Assembly (NCBI GenBank): GCA_016196415.1
Contig: JACPXS010000118.1
Span: 1 to 6,186 of the forward strand
DNA from: Candidatus Omnitrophota bacterium
Lineage (GTDB): Bacteria > Omnitrophota > Koll11 > Aquiviventales > Aquiviventaceae
DNA length: 6,186 bases
Direction of reading: 5' to 3'
This document shows positions 1-5,626 of this stretch, in pieces. Below the pieces are notes generated by a model that had not been told where the DNA came from, made no database searches, and saw nothing but the letters and a program-made list of their open reading frames with translations. The translations under genes were made by a program, and so were the position numbers. Every line of letters begins with the position of its first letter. The stretch's first letter is position 1.

Positions 1-317
1 AACGGCACGCCGAGCGAGTCGAGGATGGCGGGCACCTGCGACTCGCGGTGCTCGCCGTGGAGCCCCTCCGCGATGTTGAACGCCAGGTCCACGCGGTGGG
101 TGAGGAACCAGTGGGGCAGCTCGTTGGTGGCCTCGACGAGGTGGACGGTGTGGCCGGCGGCGCGCAGCGCCGCCACGATCGTCTCAATCGTCTTGGGGGT
201 GTCGAACTCCGAGTCGCGGTCGCAGGGGGCGATGTCCCGCCCCGCCGGGACCGCGCCGAGCGGGTCGGCGGTCTGTCGCTTGAGGTTATAGGTCAGCGCG
301 ATCGTGTAGGGGTCGAT
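1..317 (-). CDS. Second D-Ala-D-Ala ligase-like ATP-grasp protein, N-terminal part (cut by window edge)
   Basis: The reading frame is open from the window edge to a stop at 333-335. It encodes the N-terminal domain of a protein similar to the ligase encoded just upstream: TYNLK, FNIAEG and HRESQVP here match TYNVK, FNIAEG and NRESQAP there. By family it would join an amino acid or D-Ala to another carboxylate using ATP, but the catalytic ATP-grasp domain lies outside the window. There is no ATG, GTG or TTG before the conserved first strand (IALTYN). The coordinate given uses ATC at 315-317, because GGCAGG lies 6 nt upstream of it. ACG at 303-305 is another option. CTG at 294-296 would overlap the previous gene's stop as CTGA, but would remove the first strand. 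A rare start codon, translation coupled to the upstream gene, or a base error are all possible. The homology is clear; the start is not. Confidence 0.7.
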   Translation of the reverse strand, partial: MDPYTIALTYNLKRQTADPLGAVPAGRDIAPCDRDSEFDTPKTIETIVAALRAAGHTVHLVEATNELPHWFLTHRVDLAFNIAEGLHGEHRESQVPAILDSLGVP

Positions 318-1327
318 AGGGAGCCTGCCGCGTCAGGGGCCTTGAGGCCCGTCCGCACCAGCGCCGTCTCCAGGATGTGCTGGACGATCTGGGAATGCGT
401 CATGCCTTTGGTCTTCGCGATATAGTTGAAGACGTCTTCCGTGGACAGCGAGGGCAGCGGGTTGATCTCGAGTGCGTACGGCTTGCCCTTGCGGTCCACC
501 CGGAAGTCCACCCGGCCGAAGTCGCGGCAGTCCACCGCGCGATAGGTGCGCAGCGCCAGCTCCTGCATCTGCCGGGCGAGCCCCTCGGGGATGGGCGCCG
601 GGCAGAGGTAGTCGGAGCCGGCGCGCAGGTAGGCGAACGTGAAGAACTTCCGGCCGAGGTCCGTGACGCCGTCCAACACAATCTGGCAGACCGGATACAC
701 CTCCGGCGCGTCGTTGCCGATGAGGGCGACCGTGAACTCCTGCCCCTCGATGAACTCTTCGACGAAGACCGACGCGCCCTTGTAGGTCTCCAGGAGCCAG
801 TGCGCCTGGCGGCGCAGCTCCTGTGGGCTGTCGACGAGCGACTTGTCGCTTAAGCCCTTGCTTGAGCCCTCGCAGCGCAGCTTGACGATGAGGGGATAGC
901 TGAGGTCGACCTGCCAGAGCTTGTCGGGGTCGGCGACCTCGGCGTAGCGCGGGGTGGGGATGCCCTCGGCGATGAGGACCTTCTTCGTCAGCACCTTGTC
1001 GAGGGTCAGGCCCAGGGTGAGCCCGTCGGCGCCCACGAAGGGAATGCGCAGCATCTCGAGGAGGATCGGCGCCTGCGACTCGCGGTTGCGGCCCTCGTAG
1101 CCTTCCGCGATGTTGAAGACGATGTCGACGTCGAGCCGGCCCCTCCGCCCGAGGAGCTGGCGGGCGTTGCCGATCCGGACGACCTCATGTCCCCCCTCCC
1201 TCAGGGCCTTCTCGATGAGGACGACCGTTTCGTCGTGGTCGAACTCGGCGATGAGGTCCGGCGGGTCCTCCGGCTTGAGGACGTACTCGCTCTTGACGTT
1301 ATAGGTCAGCCCGACGCGGAACGCCAT
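293..1327 (-). CDS. D-alanine--D-alanine ligase-like ATP-grasp protein
   Basis: The 344-residue product has the layout of the Ddl family, which forms D-Ala-D-Ala for peptidoglycan in the cytoplasm. The N-terminal domain (about 1-105) carries GLTYN at 6-10 and FNIAEG at 71-76. The ATP-grasp part begins near LDKVLTKK (109-116). The ATP-binding lysine region is LIVKLRCEGSSKGL (146-159), followed by VEEFIEGQEFTV (189-200). The metal-binding end is FGRVDFRV (270-277) and ALEINPLPSLS (285-295). Length fits the family (about 300-370). ATG at 1327 was chosen because it puts the first strand at the N-terminus and has a G-rich Shine-Dalgarno stretch about 5 nt upstream; an upstream in-frame start at 1366 would lie inside the terminator hairpin. 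A second homologue follows directly. Many such paralogues in uncultured bacteria are annotated simply as Ddl, and the true substrate could be another amino acid pair, so no gene symbol is given. Confidence 0.88.
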   Translation of the reverse strand: MAFRVGLTYNVKSEYVLKPEDPPDLIAEFDHDETVVLIEKALREGGHEVVRIGNARQLLGRRGRLDVDIVFNIAEGYEGRNRESQAPILLEMLRIPFVGADGLTLGLTLDKVLTKKVLIAEGIPTPRYAEVADPDKLWQVDLSYPLIVKLRCEGSSKGLSDKSLVDSPQELRRQAHWLLETYKGASVFVEEFIEGQEFTVALIGNDAPEVYPVCQIVLDGVTDLGRKFFTFAYLRAGSDYLCPAPIPEGLARQMQELALRTYRAVDCRDFGRVDFRVDRKGKPYALEINPLPSLSTEDVFNYIAKTKGMTHSQIVQHILETALVRTGLKAPDAAGSLSTPTRSR

Positions 1328-1343
1328 CAGCGCCCCCCGCCGG

Positions 1344-1379
1344 AAAAAAGAACAAGGGACCCGCACGCTCCGAGTCCCT
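1344..1379 (-). terminator. Intrinsic terminator or attenuator before the ATP-grasp gene
   Basis: On the minus strand a 9-bp stem, AGGGACTCG paired with CGGGTCCCT (one T-G pair), closes a 7-nt loop. It is followed by TGTTCTTTTTT. This is a textbook Rho-independent terminator. It ends only about 16 nt before the ATP-grasp start codon, and no minus-strand gene is seen between it and the divergent mutase gene. It therefore most likely acts in the leader of the ligase transcript as an attenuator, or it ends a small RNA. Confidence 0.7.
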
Positions 1380-1407
1380 CAAGACGCCGGCTAAGTTGTG
1401 TCACGGG

Positions 1408-1417
1408 TGACGCGTCA
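1408..1417. promoter_or_regulatory. Perfect 10-bp palindrome in the leader
   Basis: TGACGCGTCA reads the same on both strands. It lies in the transcribed leader of the ligase unit. It could be an operator half or part of RNA folding, since a neighbouring small hairpin GTCA-CGGG-TGAC (1400-1411) overlaps it. No binding protein can be named. Confidence 0.25.
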
Positions 1418-1423
1418 GTCCTC

Positions 1424-1463
1424 AACGTCCCTGCCGCGGTCCGCCGCAGACCGCGCAGGCGTT
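1424..1463 (-). promoter_or_regulatory. Long leader hairpin upstream of the ATP-grasp gene
   Basis: On the minus strand the arms AACG, CCTGC and GCGGTC pair with GACCGC, GCAGG and CGTT around a 7-nt loop. This gives about 15 bp with a 1-nt and a 2-nt bulge. The 3' arm contains AGGGAC (1427-1432), the same six bases as the first arm of the downstream terminator (1374-1379). The terminator's GTCCCT (1355-1360) therefore has two possible partners, the layout expected of an RNA switch. No known riboswitch class was recognised. Confidence 0.5.
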
Positions 1464-1507
1464 TGAAGACCGAAACCACATCACAGGTGTGTGCATTGTC
1501 ACTATAT

Positions 1508-1536
1508 TTCGTACCACACCGCATCCATGGTGTCAA
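1508..1536 (-). promoter_or_regulatory. Sigma-70-type promoter for the ligase unit
   Basis: On the minus strand a perfect -35 TTGACA (1531-1536) is followed, after 17 nt, by TACGAA (1508-1513), a weaker -10. Transcription would start near 1501 and give a leader of about 170 nt containing the hairpin and the terminator described separately. The spacer holds the inverted repeat ACACC-N8-GGTGT (1516-1533), a possible operator. Confidence 0.5.
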
Positions 1537-1545
1537 GAACATGTC

Positions 1546-1574
1546 ATGAAAATTTCACGCGGCTGTGCTACCAT
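1546..1574 (+). promoter_or_regulatory. Extended -10 promoter for the phosphoglycerate mutase gene
   Basis: ATGAAA (1546-1551, 4 of 6 to TTGACA) stands 17 nt before TACCAT (1569-1574, 4 of 6 to TATAAT). TGC directly precedes the -10, forming an extended -10 TGn motif. The predicted start near 1581 is about 3 nt before the ATG at 1584. Its -35 is only 9 nt from the -35 of the divergent promoter. Confidence 0.5.
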
Positions 1575-1583
1575 CAATTCCAC

Positions 1584-2228
1584 ATGGGCACGCTCGTCTT
1601 GATCCGCCACGGACAATCGCAGTGGAACCTGGAGAACCGGTTCACCGGCTGGGTGGACATCCCGCTCACCGATGCGGGGCGCGACGAAGCCCGCCGCGGG
1701 GCGGCGCTCGTCCGCCACCTGCGCTTTGACCGCGCGTTCACCTCGGCCCTCCGTCGAGCGCAGGAGACGCTGGACATCGTGCTGGATGTCCTCGGGCAGC
1801 GGGAGATCCCGATTGAGCGGGATCAGGCCCTGAACGAGCGGCACTACGGCGCCCTCCAGGGACTGGACAAGGCGGAGATGGCGAGGCAATTCGGGGAGCG
1901 GCAGGTCCACATCTGGCGGCGCAGCTTTGATGTGGCGCCGCCGAAGGACAAGACCCAGTGGAACCCGGACGGCGTCAGCGAGAGTCTCAAAGACACCGCC
2001 GCGCGCACCCTGCCCTACTTCCACGCGAAGATCCTGCCGTTGGTGCAGGCCGGGCAACAGATCCTCGTGGTCGCGCACGGCAACAGCCTCCGCGCGATCG
2101 TCATGCACTTGGACCGGCTGACGAAGGAGCAGGTCCTGGAGCTCAACATCGCCACCGGCCCGCCGATCGTCTATGAGATCGGCGCCGACGGCGCGGTCCT
2201 CAAGAAAGTGGTCCACGCGCTGTCCTGA
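1584..2228 (+). CDS. gpmA: 2,3-bisphosphoglycerate-dependent phosphoglycerate mutase
   Basis: This cytoplasmic glycolytic enzyme interconverts 3- and 2-phosphoglycerate through a phosphohistidine. The 214-residue protein starts straight into strand one with LVLIRHGQSQWN (4-15), where H9 is the nucleophile. It continues with FTGWVDIPLT (20-29), TSALRRAQET (53-62), the acid/base glutamate in LNERHYGALQG (E85) and the second catalytic histidine in VVAHGNSLR (H165). It is shorter than the 250-residue E. coli GpmA: the segment around 112-135 is reduced, as in the short forms of the family. ATG at 1584 is chosen because upstream in-frame starts would add residues before the conserved strand. No Shine-Dalgarno sequence is visible, and the predicted promoter would give a nearly leaderless mRNA. 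The 3' end overlaps the convergent glycosylase gene by 29 nt. A broad-specificity histidine phosphatase is unlikely, given the FTGW and NERHYG motifs. Confidence 0.95.
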   Translation: MGTLVLIRHGQSQWNLENRFTGWVDIPLTDAGRDEARRGAALVRHLRFDRAFTSALRRAQETLDIVLDVLGQREIPIERDQALNERHYGALQGLDKAEMARQFGERQVHIWRRSFDVAPPKDKTQWNPDGVSESLKDTAARTLPYFHAKILPLVQAGQQILVVAHGNSLRAIVMHLDRLTKEQVLELNIATGPPIVYEIGADGAVLKKVVHALS

Positions 2229-3042
2229 TGTCGTGGTAGAGGTACTGCTGCGCGTAGCCCGCGTACGGGCCGAAGTGACGACGCGCGTACGCGTGCAGCC
2301 GCGCGCGCGTCATGCGCCGGTGCCGGAAGTAGTAGCGCATGACCCGCTCCATCCAGACGTCGATCGGAAACGCCTCGTATTTCTCAAACCCGAAGAGCGC
2401 CACGCAATCCGCCACCTTGTCGCCCACCCCGTCGCAGCCTAAGAGCGCCCGTTTCGCCGCGTCGTAGTCCACCCGCCGCAGGTGCTCCGCCGGCAGCCCG
2501 CCATCCGCAACGAGCCGCGCCGTCGCCTTGAGATACGGCGCGCGGTAGCCAAGGCCCAGGCTGCGCAGCCGCCGCTCGGACGCGCCAGCGACCGCCTCCG
2601 GCCGCGGGAAGCTGAACCCGCGGAAGCCGTTCAGCGCGACCGGCTCGCCGTAGGCCTGGCAGAGCCGCTCAATCATCCCCTCGATGCGCTTGATGTTGTT
2701 GAACGCCGCACAGATGAACGAGGCGAGCGTCTCCCAGCCGTCCTGCCGCAGCACGCGCAGCCCCCGGTGGCGGCCGATCGCCTGGTGGACCTGCATGTCC
2801 ACGTTGATGGAGGAGAGGACTTCGGGAAGGTCGAGGTCGAGGGCAAAGTAGCGGCGCAGCCGCTCCGGGCTCAGGGCGGGATCAGAGGTCTCGCAGAGGA
2901 GCCGGTCGCCCTCCTGCCGCACCTTCGCGACGGACGGCCCGATGAACCCGTAGCACCACCCCTCGTGGGCGCGCCACCGGAAGGTCTGGCCGGAGGAGAG
3001 GCTCGCCTGGAGGGAGAACTCCGCAGCGGGAATCTCAAACAT
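2200..3042 (-). CDS. ogg: OGG1-type 8-oxoguanine DNA glycosylase/AP lyase
   Basis: The 280-residue protein is of the helix-hairpin-helix glycosylase superfamily and resembles human OGG1. Such enzymes excise 8-oxoguanine opposite cytosine and nick the abasic site through a lysine Schiff base. The N-terminal OGG domain (about 1-95) has SGQTFRW (17-23). The catalytic core has SFICAAFNNIKRI (108-120), LGLGYRAPY (162-170) and the hairpin GCDGVGDKVADC (202-213) with catalytic K209. D228 lies in PIDVWMERV (226-234). Compared with human OGG1 as I recall it, R154 and R204 correspond to R119 and R167, but N149 is replaced by F114. The ATG at 3040-3042 shares one base with the dcd stop (TGATG), with AAGG just upstream, so translation is probably coupled; GTG one codon earlier is possible. 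An AlkA-like activity on other lesions cannot be ruled out. Confidence 0.9.
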   Translation of the reverse strand: MFEIPAAEFSLQASLSSGQTFRWRAHEGWCYGFIGPSVAKVRQEGDRLLCETSDPALSPERLRRYFALDLDLPEVLSSINVDMQVHQAIGRHRGLRVLRQDGWETLASFICAAFNNIKRIEGMIERLCQAYGEPVALNGFRGFSFPRPEAVAGASERRLRSLGLGYRAPYLKATARLVADGGLPAEHLRRVDYDAAKRALLGCDGVGDKVADCVALFGFEKYEAFPIDVWMERVMRYYFRHRRMTRARLHAYARRHFGPYAGYAQQYLYHDIRTARGPLS

Positions 3043-3683
3043 CACACCTTGGGCAGCGTAATCCCCTGCTGGCCCTGGTACTTCCCCTTGCGGTCGGCGT
3101 ACGACACCTCCGGCAGCGAGCCGGCCTCGAAGAAGAGGACCTGCGCGATCCCCTCGAACGAGTAGATGCGCGCGGGCAGCGGCGTCGTGTTGGAGATCTC
3201 GATGGTCAGGTGCCCTTCCCAGCCCGGCTCAAGCGGCGTGATGTTCACGACGATGCCGCAGCGCGCGTAGCTCGACTTGCCGAGGCAGACGCCCAGCACC
3301 GAGCGCGGCATCCGGAAGTACTCCACCGAGCGCGCCAGCGCGAAGGAGTTGGGCGGCACGATGCACACCGACCCCTGGAAGTCCACGAATGAGTCTGAGC
3401 TGAACCCCTTGGGGTCGACGACCGCCTGCTTGAGGTTGGTGAAGACTTTGTACTCGTCGGTCACCCGGATGTCGTAGCCCATCGAGGAGAGGCCGTAGGA
3501 AATGACCCCGTTCCTTTGTAAATGTTCTTCGAAGGGCTCCAACATGCGAAACTTTTTCACGTACTCTCGGATCTCCCAGTCCACCAGGATGCGCCCGGTG
3601 GATTTGCCCGCCCCGGCGATCGCGAACGGCGGGCCGGGGATGTGCTCAGGGAGCTCCGAGAGCTTCGTCTGCGCCTCAAACAT
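3042..3683 (-). CDS. dcd: dCTP deaminase with N-terminal extension
   Basis: This enzyme deaminates dCTP to dUTP for dTTP synthesis, acting as a cytoplasmic trimer; some family members also hydrolyse dUTP to dUMP. The 213-residue product carries [14 protein letters not shown] (61-74), the nucleotide-binding GKSSYARCG (135-143), [18 protein letters not shown] (150-167) with the expected catalytic base E162, and the C-terminal KYQGQQG (201-207). The core aligns with the usual 185-190 residue enzyme from about residue 31 ([12 protein letters not shown]). The first 30 residues are therefore extra. The extended start is supported by AAGGAG 6 nt upstream of ATG 3683, while GTG at codon 34 has no such support. 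The start overlaps the stop of the 83-residue gene by 8 nt and the stop overlaps ogg by 1 nt, so the three are probably translated together. A role in genome quality control beside ogg is a plausible reading of the pairing. Confidence 0.94.
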   Translation of the reverse strand: MFEAQTKLSELPEHIPGPPFAIAGAGKSTGRILVDWEIREYVKKFRMLEPFEEHLQRNGVISYGLSSMGYDIRVTDEYKVFTNLKQAVVDPKGFSSDSFVDFQGSVCIVPPNSFALARSVEYFRMPRSVLGVCLGKSSYARCGIVVNITPLEPGWEGHLTIEISNTTPLPARIYSFEGIAQVLFFEAGSLPEVSYADRKGKYQGQQGITLPKV

Positions 3684-3927
3684 GCCGGGCTCCTTTCTTC
3701 TCGGTCGAGAGCGCCAGGTGAATGCGGTTGACCGTGCCGGTGACCGAGATCAGCGGCAGCTTCTTCTGCTGTTTGCGCCGGCGGAGCTGCTTCAGGTGCG
3801 GGTTGGCCTTGTGGCGCACCCAGCTCACCGGCCGCTCCATGACCTGCTCGACCCCGTCCTTGCCCCAGTGGTCCCTGATGAACGCGTGGCACTTCTTCGA
3901 CACCTCAGGCGTCGCGAGCCATCCCAT
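3676..3927 (-). CDS. Small basic protein of unknown function
   Basis: The 83-residue product was not recognised. The evidence that it is real is a strong Shine-Dalgarno GGAGGTG ending 4 nt before the ATG, host-like G/C-ending codons, and an 8-nt overlap with dcd. It begins [12 protein letters not shown]. The middle section includes a [10 protein letters not shown] segment (21-30) and a lysine/arginine-rich stretch [12 protein letters not shown] (45-56), which might bind nucleic acid. The last third is likely beta-strand ([17 protein letters not shown], 57-73). No signal peptide or membrane helix is seen. The first twelve codons and the ribosome binding site recur as a diverged copy in front of the methyltransferase gene (5591-5636). 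It could be an older partner of dcd and ogg, or a component carried with the restriction-modification unit; I favour the former because its codon use matches dcd and ogg. Confidence 0.7.
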   Translation of the reverse strand: MGWLATPEVSKKCHAFIRDHWGKDGVEQVMERPVSWVRHKANPHLKQLRRRKQQKKLPLISVTGTVNRIHLALSTEKKGARHV

Positions 3928-3937
3928 GCGGCACCTC
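3892..3937 (-). repeat. Direct repeat copy A (start of the 83-residue gene)
   Basis: The 46 nt covering GAGGTG, a 4-nt spacer and the first twelve codons of the 83-residue gene align without gaps to 5591-5636. By hand count 35 of 46 positions match, and several differences fall in third codon positions. Shared residues are MGW, ATPE and a lysine. Confidence 0.65.
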
Positions 3938-3941
3938 CAGG

Positions 3942-4574
3942 TTAGTGGCCATTGCCGTTAGCGGCGATGGGCTTTCCGCCATGCACCGCAACTCCGGGAG
4001 CCTGATAGACGACCGTGCCAGCCAAGAGCTTTGCTGGATTCCTGACACCAAACGTGTGAGTCCGACCGCCCCGGCCTTCCCCCGCTGCGCTCCCTTCGTA
4101 TTTCCAATCCCCCTTGCGGACAAACGGCACATCCACTCGCCACACGAGAACGACTCGTCCGGGCTTCATCTGCTTGGTGGGATCAACCGCGTAACGCCAG
4201 ACGATGTACCACCCAGCGTGATTGTAGTGAGACTGAAGCGCCCACGCTCGTGTGCTGCCCTTTGACTCGAGCGCGTGCTGAGGGAGTGGATCCAGCTTCC
4301 CTCCGAGCGACAAGTCAGGGAAACGCTGCTGGGCCACATCCGGGTGCTTGTGCTTCTTGTATGGACTGAGCGCATGCAAGGCACGGACACCTAGAATCCC
4401 CACCAAGCCACTGAAAATGTTGGCCTGTTCATAGTACAGGTCAGCGAATTCCGCCGCTTGCTGCTCAACGTAGTCAATCGCTCTCCGAACGTGTCCGATC
4501 GTCAAGCCTGGAGGAAGCCGGACGCCGCGGTCAAAACCTTGCGCGTCTCGCGGCATACCAGCCGTTTTCTTCAA
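3942..4574 (-). CDS. Probable type II restriction endonuclease, PD-(D/E)XK fold
   Basis: The 210-residue protein follows a DNA methyltransferase gene by 13 nt, which is the main reason to call it the cognate nuclease. It contains RFPDLSLGG (84-92) followed 15 residues later by ALESKGS (101-107). D87, E103 and K105 would thus form the PD-X15-ESK metal site. A conserved-looking QSHYNHAGWYIVWRY (114-128) follows, plausibly the next strand and helix of the fold. The C-terminal part is rich in glycine and basic residues. Two starts are possible: TTG at 4574 and ATG at 4556; neither has a clear Shine-Dalgarno sequence. The protein would cut unmethylated DNA at an unknown site. Being second in the operon with a weak start would let methylation come first. 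The family was not recognised by name; the motif and the context are the evidence. Confidence 0.62.
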   Translation of the reverse strand: MKKTAGMPRDAQGFDRGVRLPPGLTIGHVRRAIDYVEQQAAEFADLYYEQANIFSGLVGILGVRALHALSPYKKHKHPDVAQQRFPDLSLGGKLDPLPQHALESKGSTRAWALQSHYNHAGWYIVWRYAVDPTKQMKPGRVVLVWRVDVPFVRKGDWKYEGSAAGEGRGGRTHTFGVRNPAKLLAGTVVYQAPGVAVHGGKPIAANGNGH

Positions 4575-4587
4575 GCGCAGCGTCGGA

Positions 4588-5586
4588 TCATTGGAACAGC
4601 GTTTGCGTTTCTTCTCCGTTAGACCGGCTTGCCCATTTCCCGTTGACTGTCTGGCGGCTCAATTGAGGGATCGCCTGTTGTGCCACACGAAAGAACACCG
4701 GGTCAACTTCTATGCCGATGCTCTGATACCCTACGGCAAGAGCAGCTGCGATAGTCGATCCGCCGCCCATAAAGGGGTCCAGGATAATCCCTTCGCCTAA
4801 CGGCAAGGCGGCGCGCACAATTTGACGCATGAATGCTTGGGGTTTCAGCGACGGGTGCGGGGCAATGGCTCGTTCCTCCGCCCGCGTTGGAGATGATTGA
4901 ATGACGTCACAGAACGGCAACCATCCGGAGACCCTTCGAAGTCCCCCGGTTTTCCACTTTCGCAAGTTGTCCTGAACGCGGCCCTCGCACGGCTTCCGAA
5001 AGAGACCCCACGGCTCCCAGCAGGAACGGGGCATGACGCTCACGTCTGGAAACTCCTCATGGGCGTTCTTTGGCCGATCTCCGCCTCGGAGCGTTTGGAC
5101 AAGTCGGATAATCTCTCCCCGCTTTTCAAAACCTGCGTCCAGCATGGGAACGTACACTAGATGAGACAGCAGCGGATTGGTGGCAATAAACAGGTGGCCT
5201 CCGGGCACAAGCATCCGAAACGCTTGCCTCGCAAACTGCGAGAAGAACAACTGGAGCTGTCCCCGATCCTCTCCCGTGAGAATGGTGAACCGAGGAACGG
5301 GTGTCCGCTCACACCCATCAAAAGCGGGTGGAATACGCCACACGCCCCCCCGACCCCGGCGCAGTTTTGCTTTCTCTTGATCCGTGTACTCTTTCAGGCC
5401 ATACGGAGGGTCTGTCACGATGGTGTGGATGGACGCCTCAGGCTGGGAACTCATCCAAACCAAGCAGTCGGCCAGATACAGCATGTATCGAGCGCCATCG
5501 AGTTTTCCACTCACTGACCGCACGCTTGATGGCGAGAGAGACTTACCGTCCACCGCTCTCTGAGGTGACGAAACTTCAACAGACAT
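4588..5586 (-). CDS. Beta-class DNA methyltransferase (likely N6-adenine) of a type II R-M system
   Basis: The protein transfers methyl groups from S-adenosylmethionine to an exocyclic amino group of a DNA base. In the 332-residue product the catalytic motif IV VTDPPYGL (57-64) precedes the AdoMet-binding motifs, the order that defines the beta class. HPSLKPQAFM (244-253) and LDPFMGGGSTIAAAL (269-283) are motifs X and I, followed by GIEVD (291-295). The region 65-240 would hold the target recognition part. DPPY is commoner in N6-adenine enzymes, but N4-cytosine is not excluded. The first 30 or so residues look like a non-conserved lead. ATG 5586 has GAAGAGG 4 nt upstream; GTG one codon earlier is an alternative. 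The start overlaps the end of a 16-codon mini-ORF. The probable restriction gene follows. Confidence 0.9.
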   Translation of the reverse strand: MSVEVSSPQRAVDGKSLSPSSVRSVSGKLDGARYMLYLADCLVWMSSQPEASIHTIVTDPPYGLKEYTDQEKAKLRRGRGGVWRIPPAFDGCERTPVPRFTILTGEDRGQLQLFFSQFARQAFRMLVPGGHLFIATNPLLSHLVYVPMLDAGFEKRGEIIRLVQTLRGGDRPKNAHEEFPDVSVMPRSCWEPWGLFRKPCEGRVQDNLRKWKTGGLRRVSGWLPFCDVIQSSPTRAEERAIAPHPSLKPQAFMRQIVRAALPLGEGIILDPFMGGGSTIAAALAVGYQSIGIEVDPVFFRVAQQAIPQLSRQTVNGKWASRSNGEETQTLFQ

Positions 5587-5626
5587 CACGCCTCTTCAAT
5601 AGCTCAGGTGTTGCGTCCCATCCCAT
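5576..5626 (-). pseudogene. 16-codon mini-ORF, truncated copy of the 83-residue gene
   Basis: GAGGTG, 4 nt, then ATG open a frame reading MGWDATPELLKRRDVC and a stop at 5576-5578. Its first twelve residues match the start of the 83-residue protein ([12 protein letters not shown]), after which similarity ends. It overlaps the methyltransferase start by 11 nt in another frame, so its translation could influence methyltransferase expression. It begins 36 nt after the DUF6941 stop. Its codons are more A/T-ending than those of the full gene, so it is not a recent copy. Confidence 0.55.

Noticed and set aside
377..853. Long plus-strand open frames opposite the ATP-grasp, ogg and dcd genes (for example 377-853 and 2482-3165)
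   Set aside because: They lie antisense to genes with clear catalytic motifs. High-GC coding DNA commonly leaves such frames open, and their translations are Arg/Pro/Ala-rich with no motifs.
1374..1460. A T-box riboswitch, because of a GGCGGACCGCGG string before the terminator
   Set aside because: The string is explained by the GCGGTC/GACCGC hairpin. The T-box consensus AGGGTGG-ACCGCG is not matched, and no specifier-loop architecture fits in the roughly 170-nt leader.
1327..1542. A 71-codon minus-strand frame ending TGATG on the ATP-grasp start
   Set aside because: Its ATG lies upstream of the predicted transcript start, it has no clear ribosome binding site, and it runs through the hairpin and terminator. 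The product is low-complexity and Arg-rich with no recognisable motif.
3592..3621. A Walker A-like AIAGAGKST in the N-terminal extension of dCTP deaminase
   Set aside because: It fits the short P-loop pattern by chance only. No Walker B or ATPase domain follows, and the segment is a 30-residue leader on a dCTP deaminase core.
3042..3683. dcd as an anti-phage dCTP deaminase next to an R-M system
   Set aside because: All housekeeping Dcd core motifs are present, no extra effector or sensor domain is seen, and it is coupled to ogg rather than to M-R.
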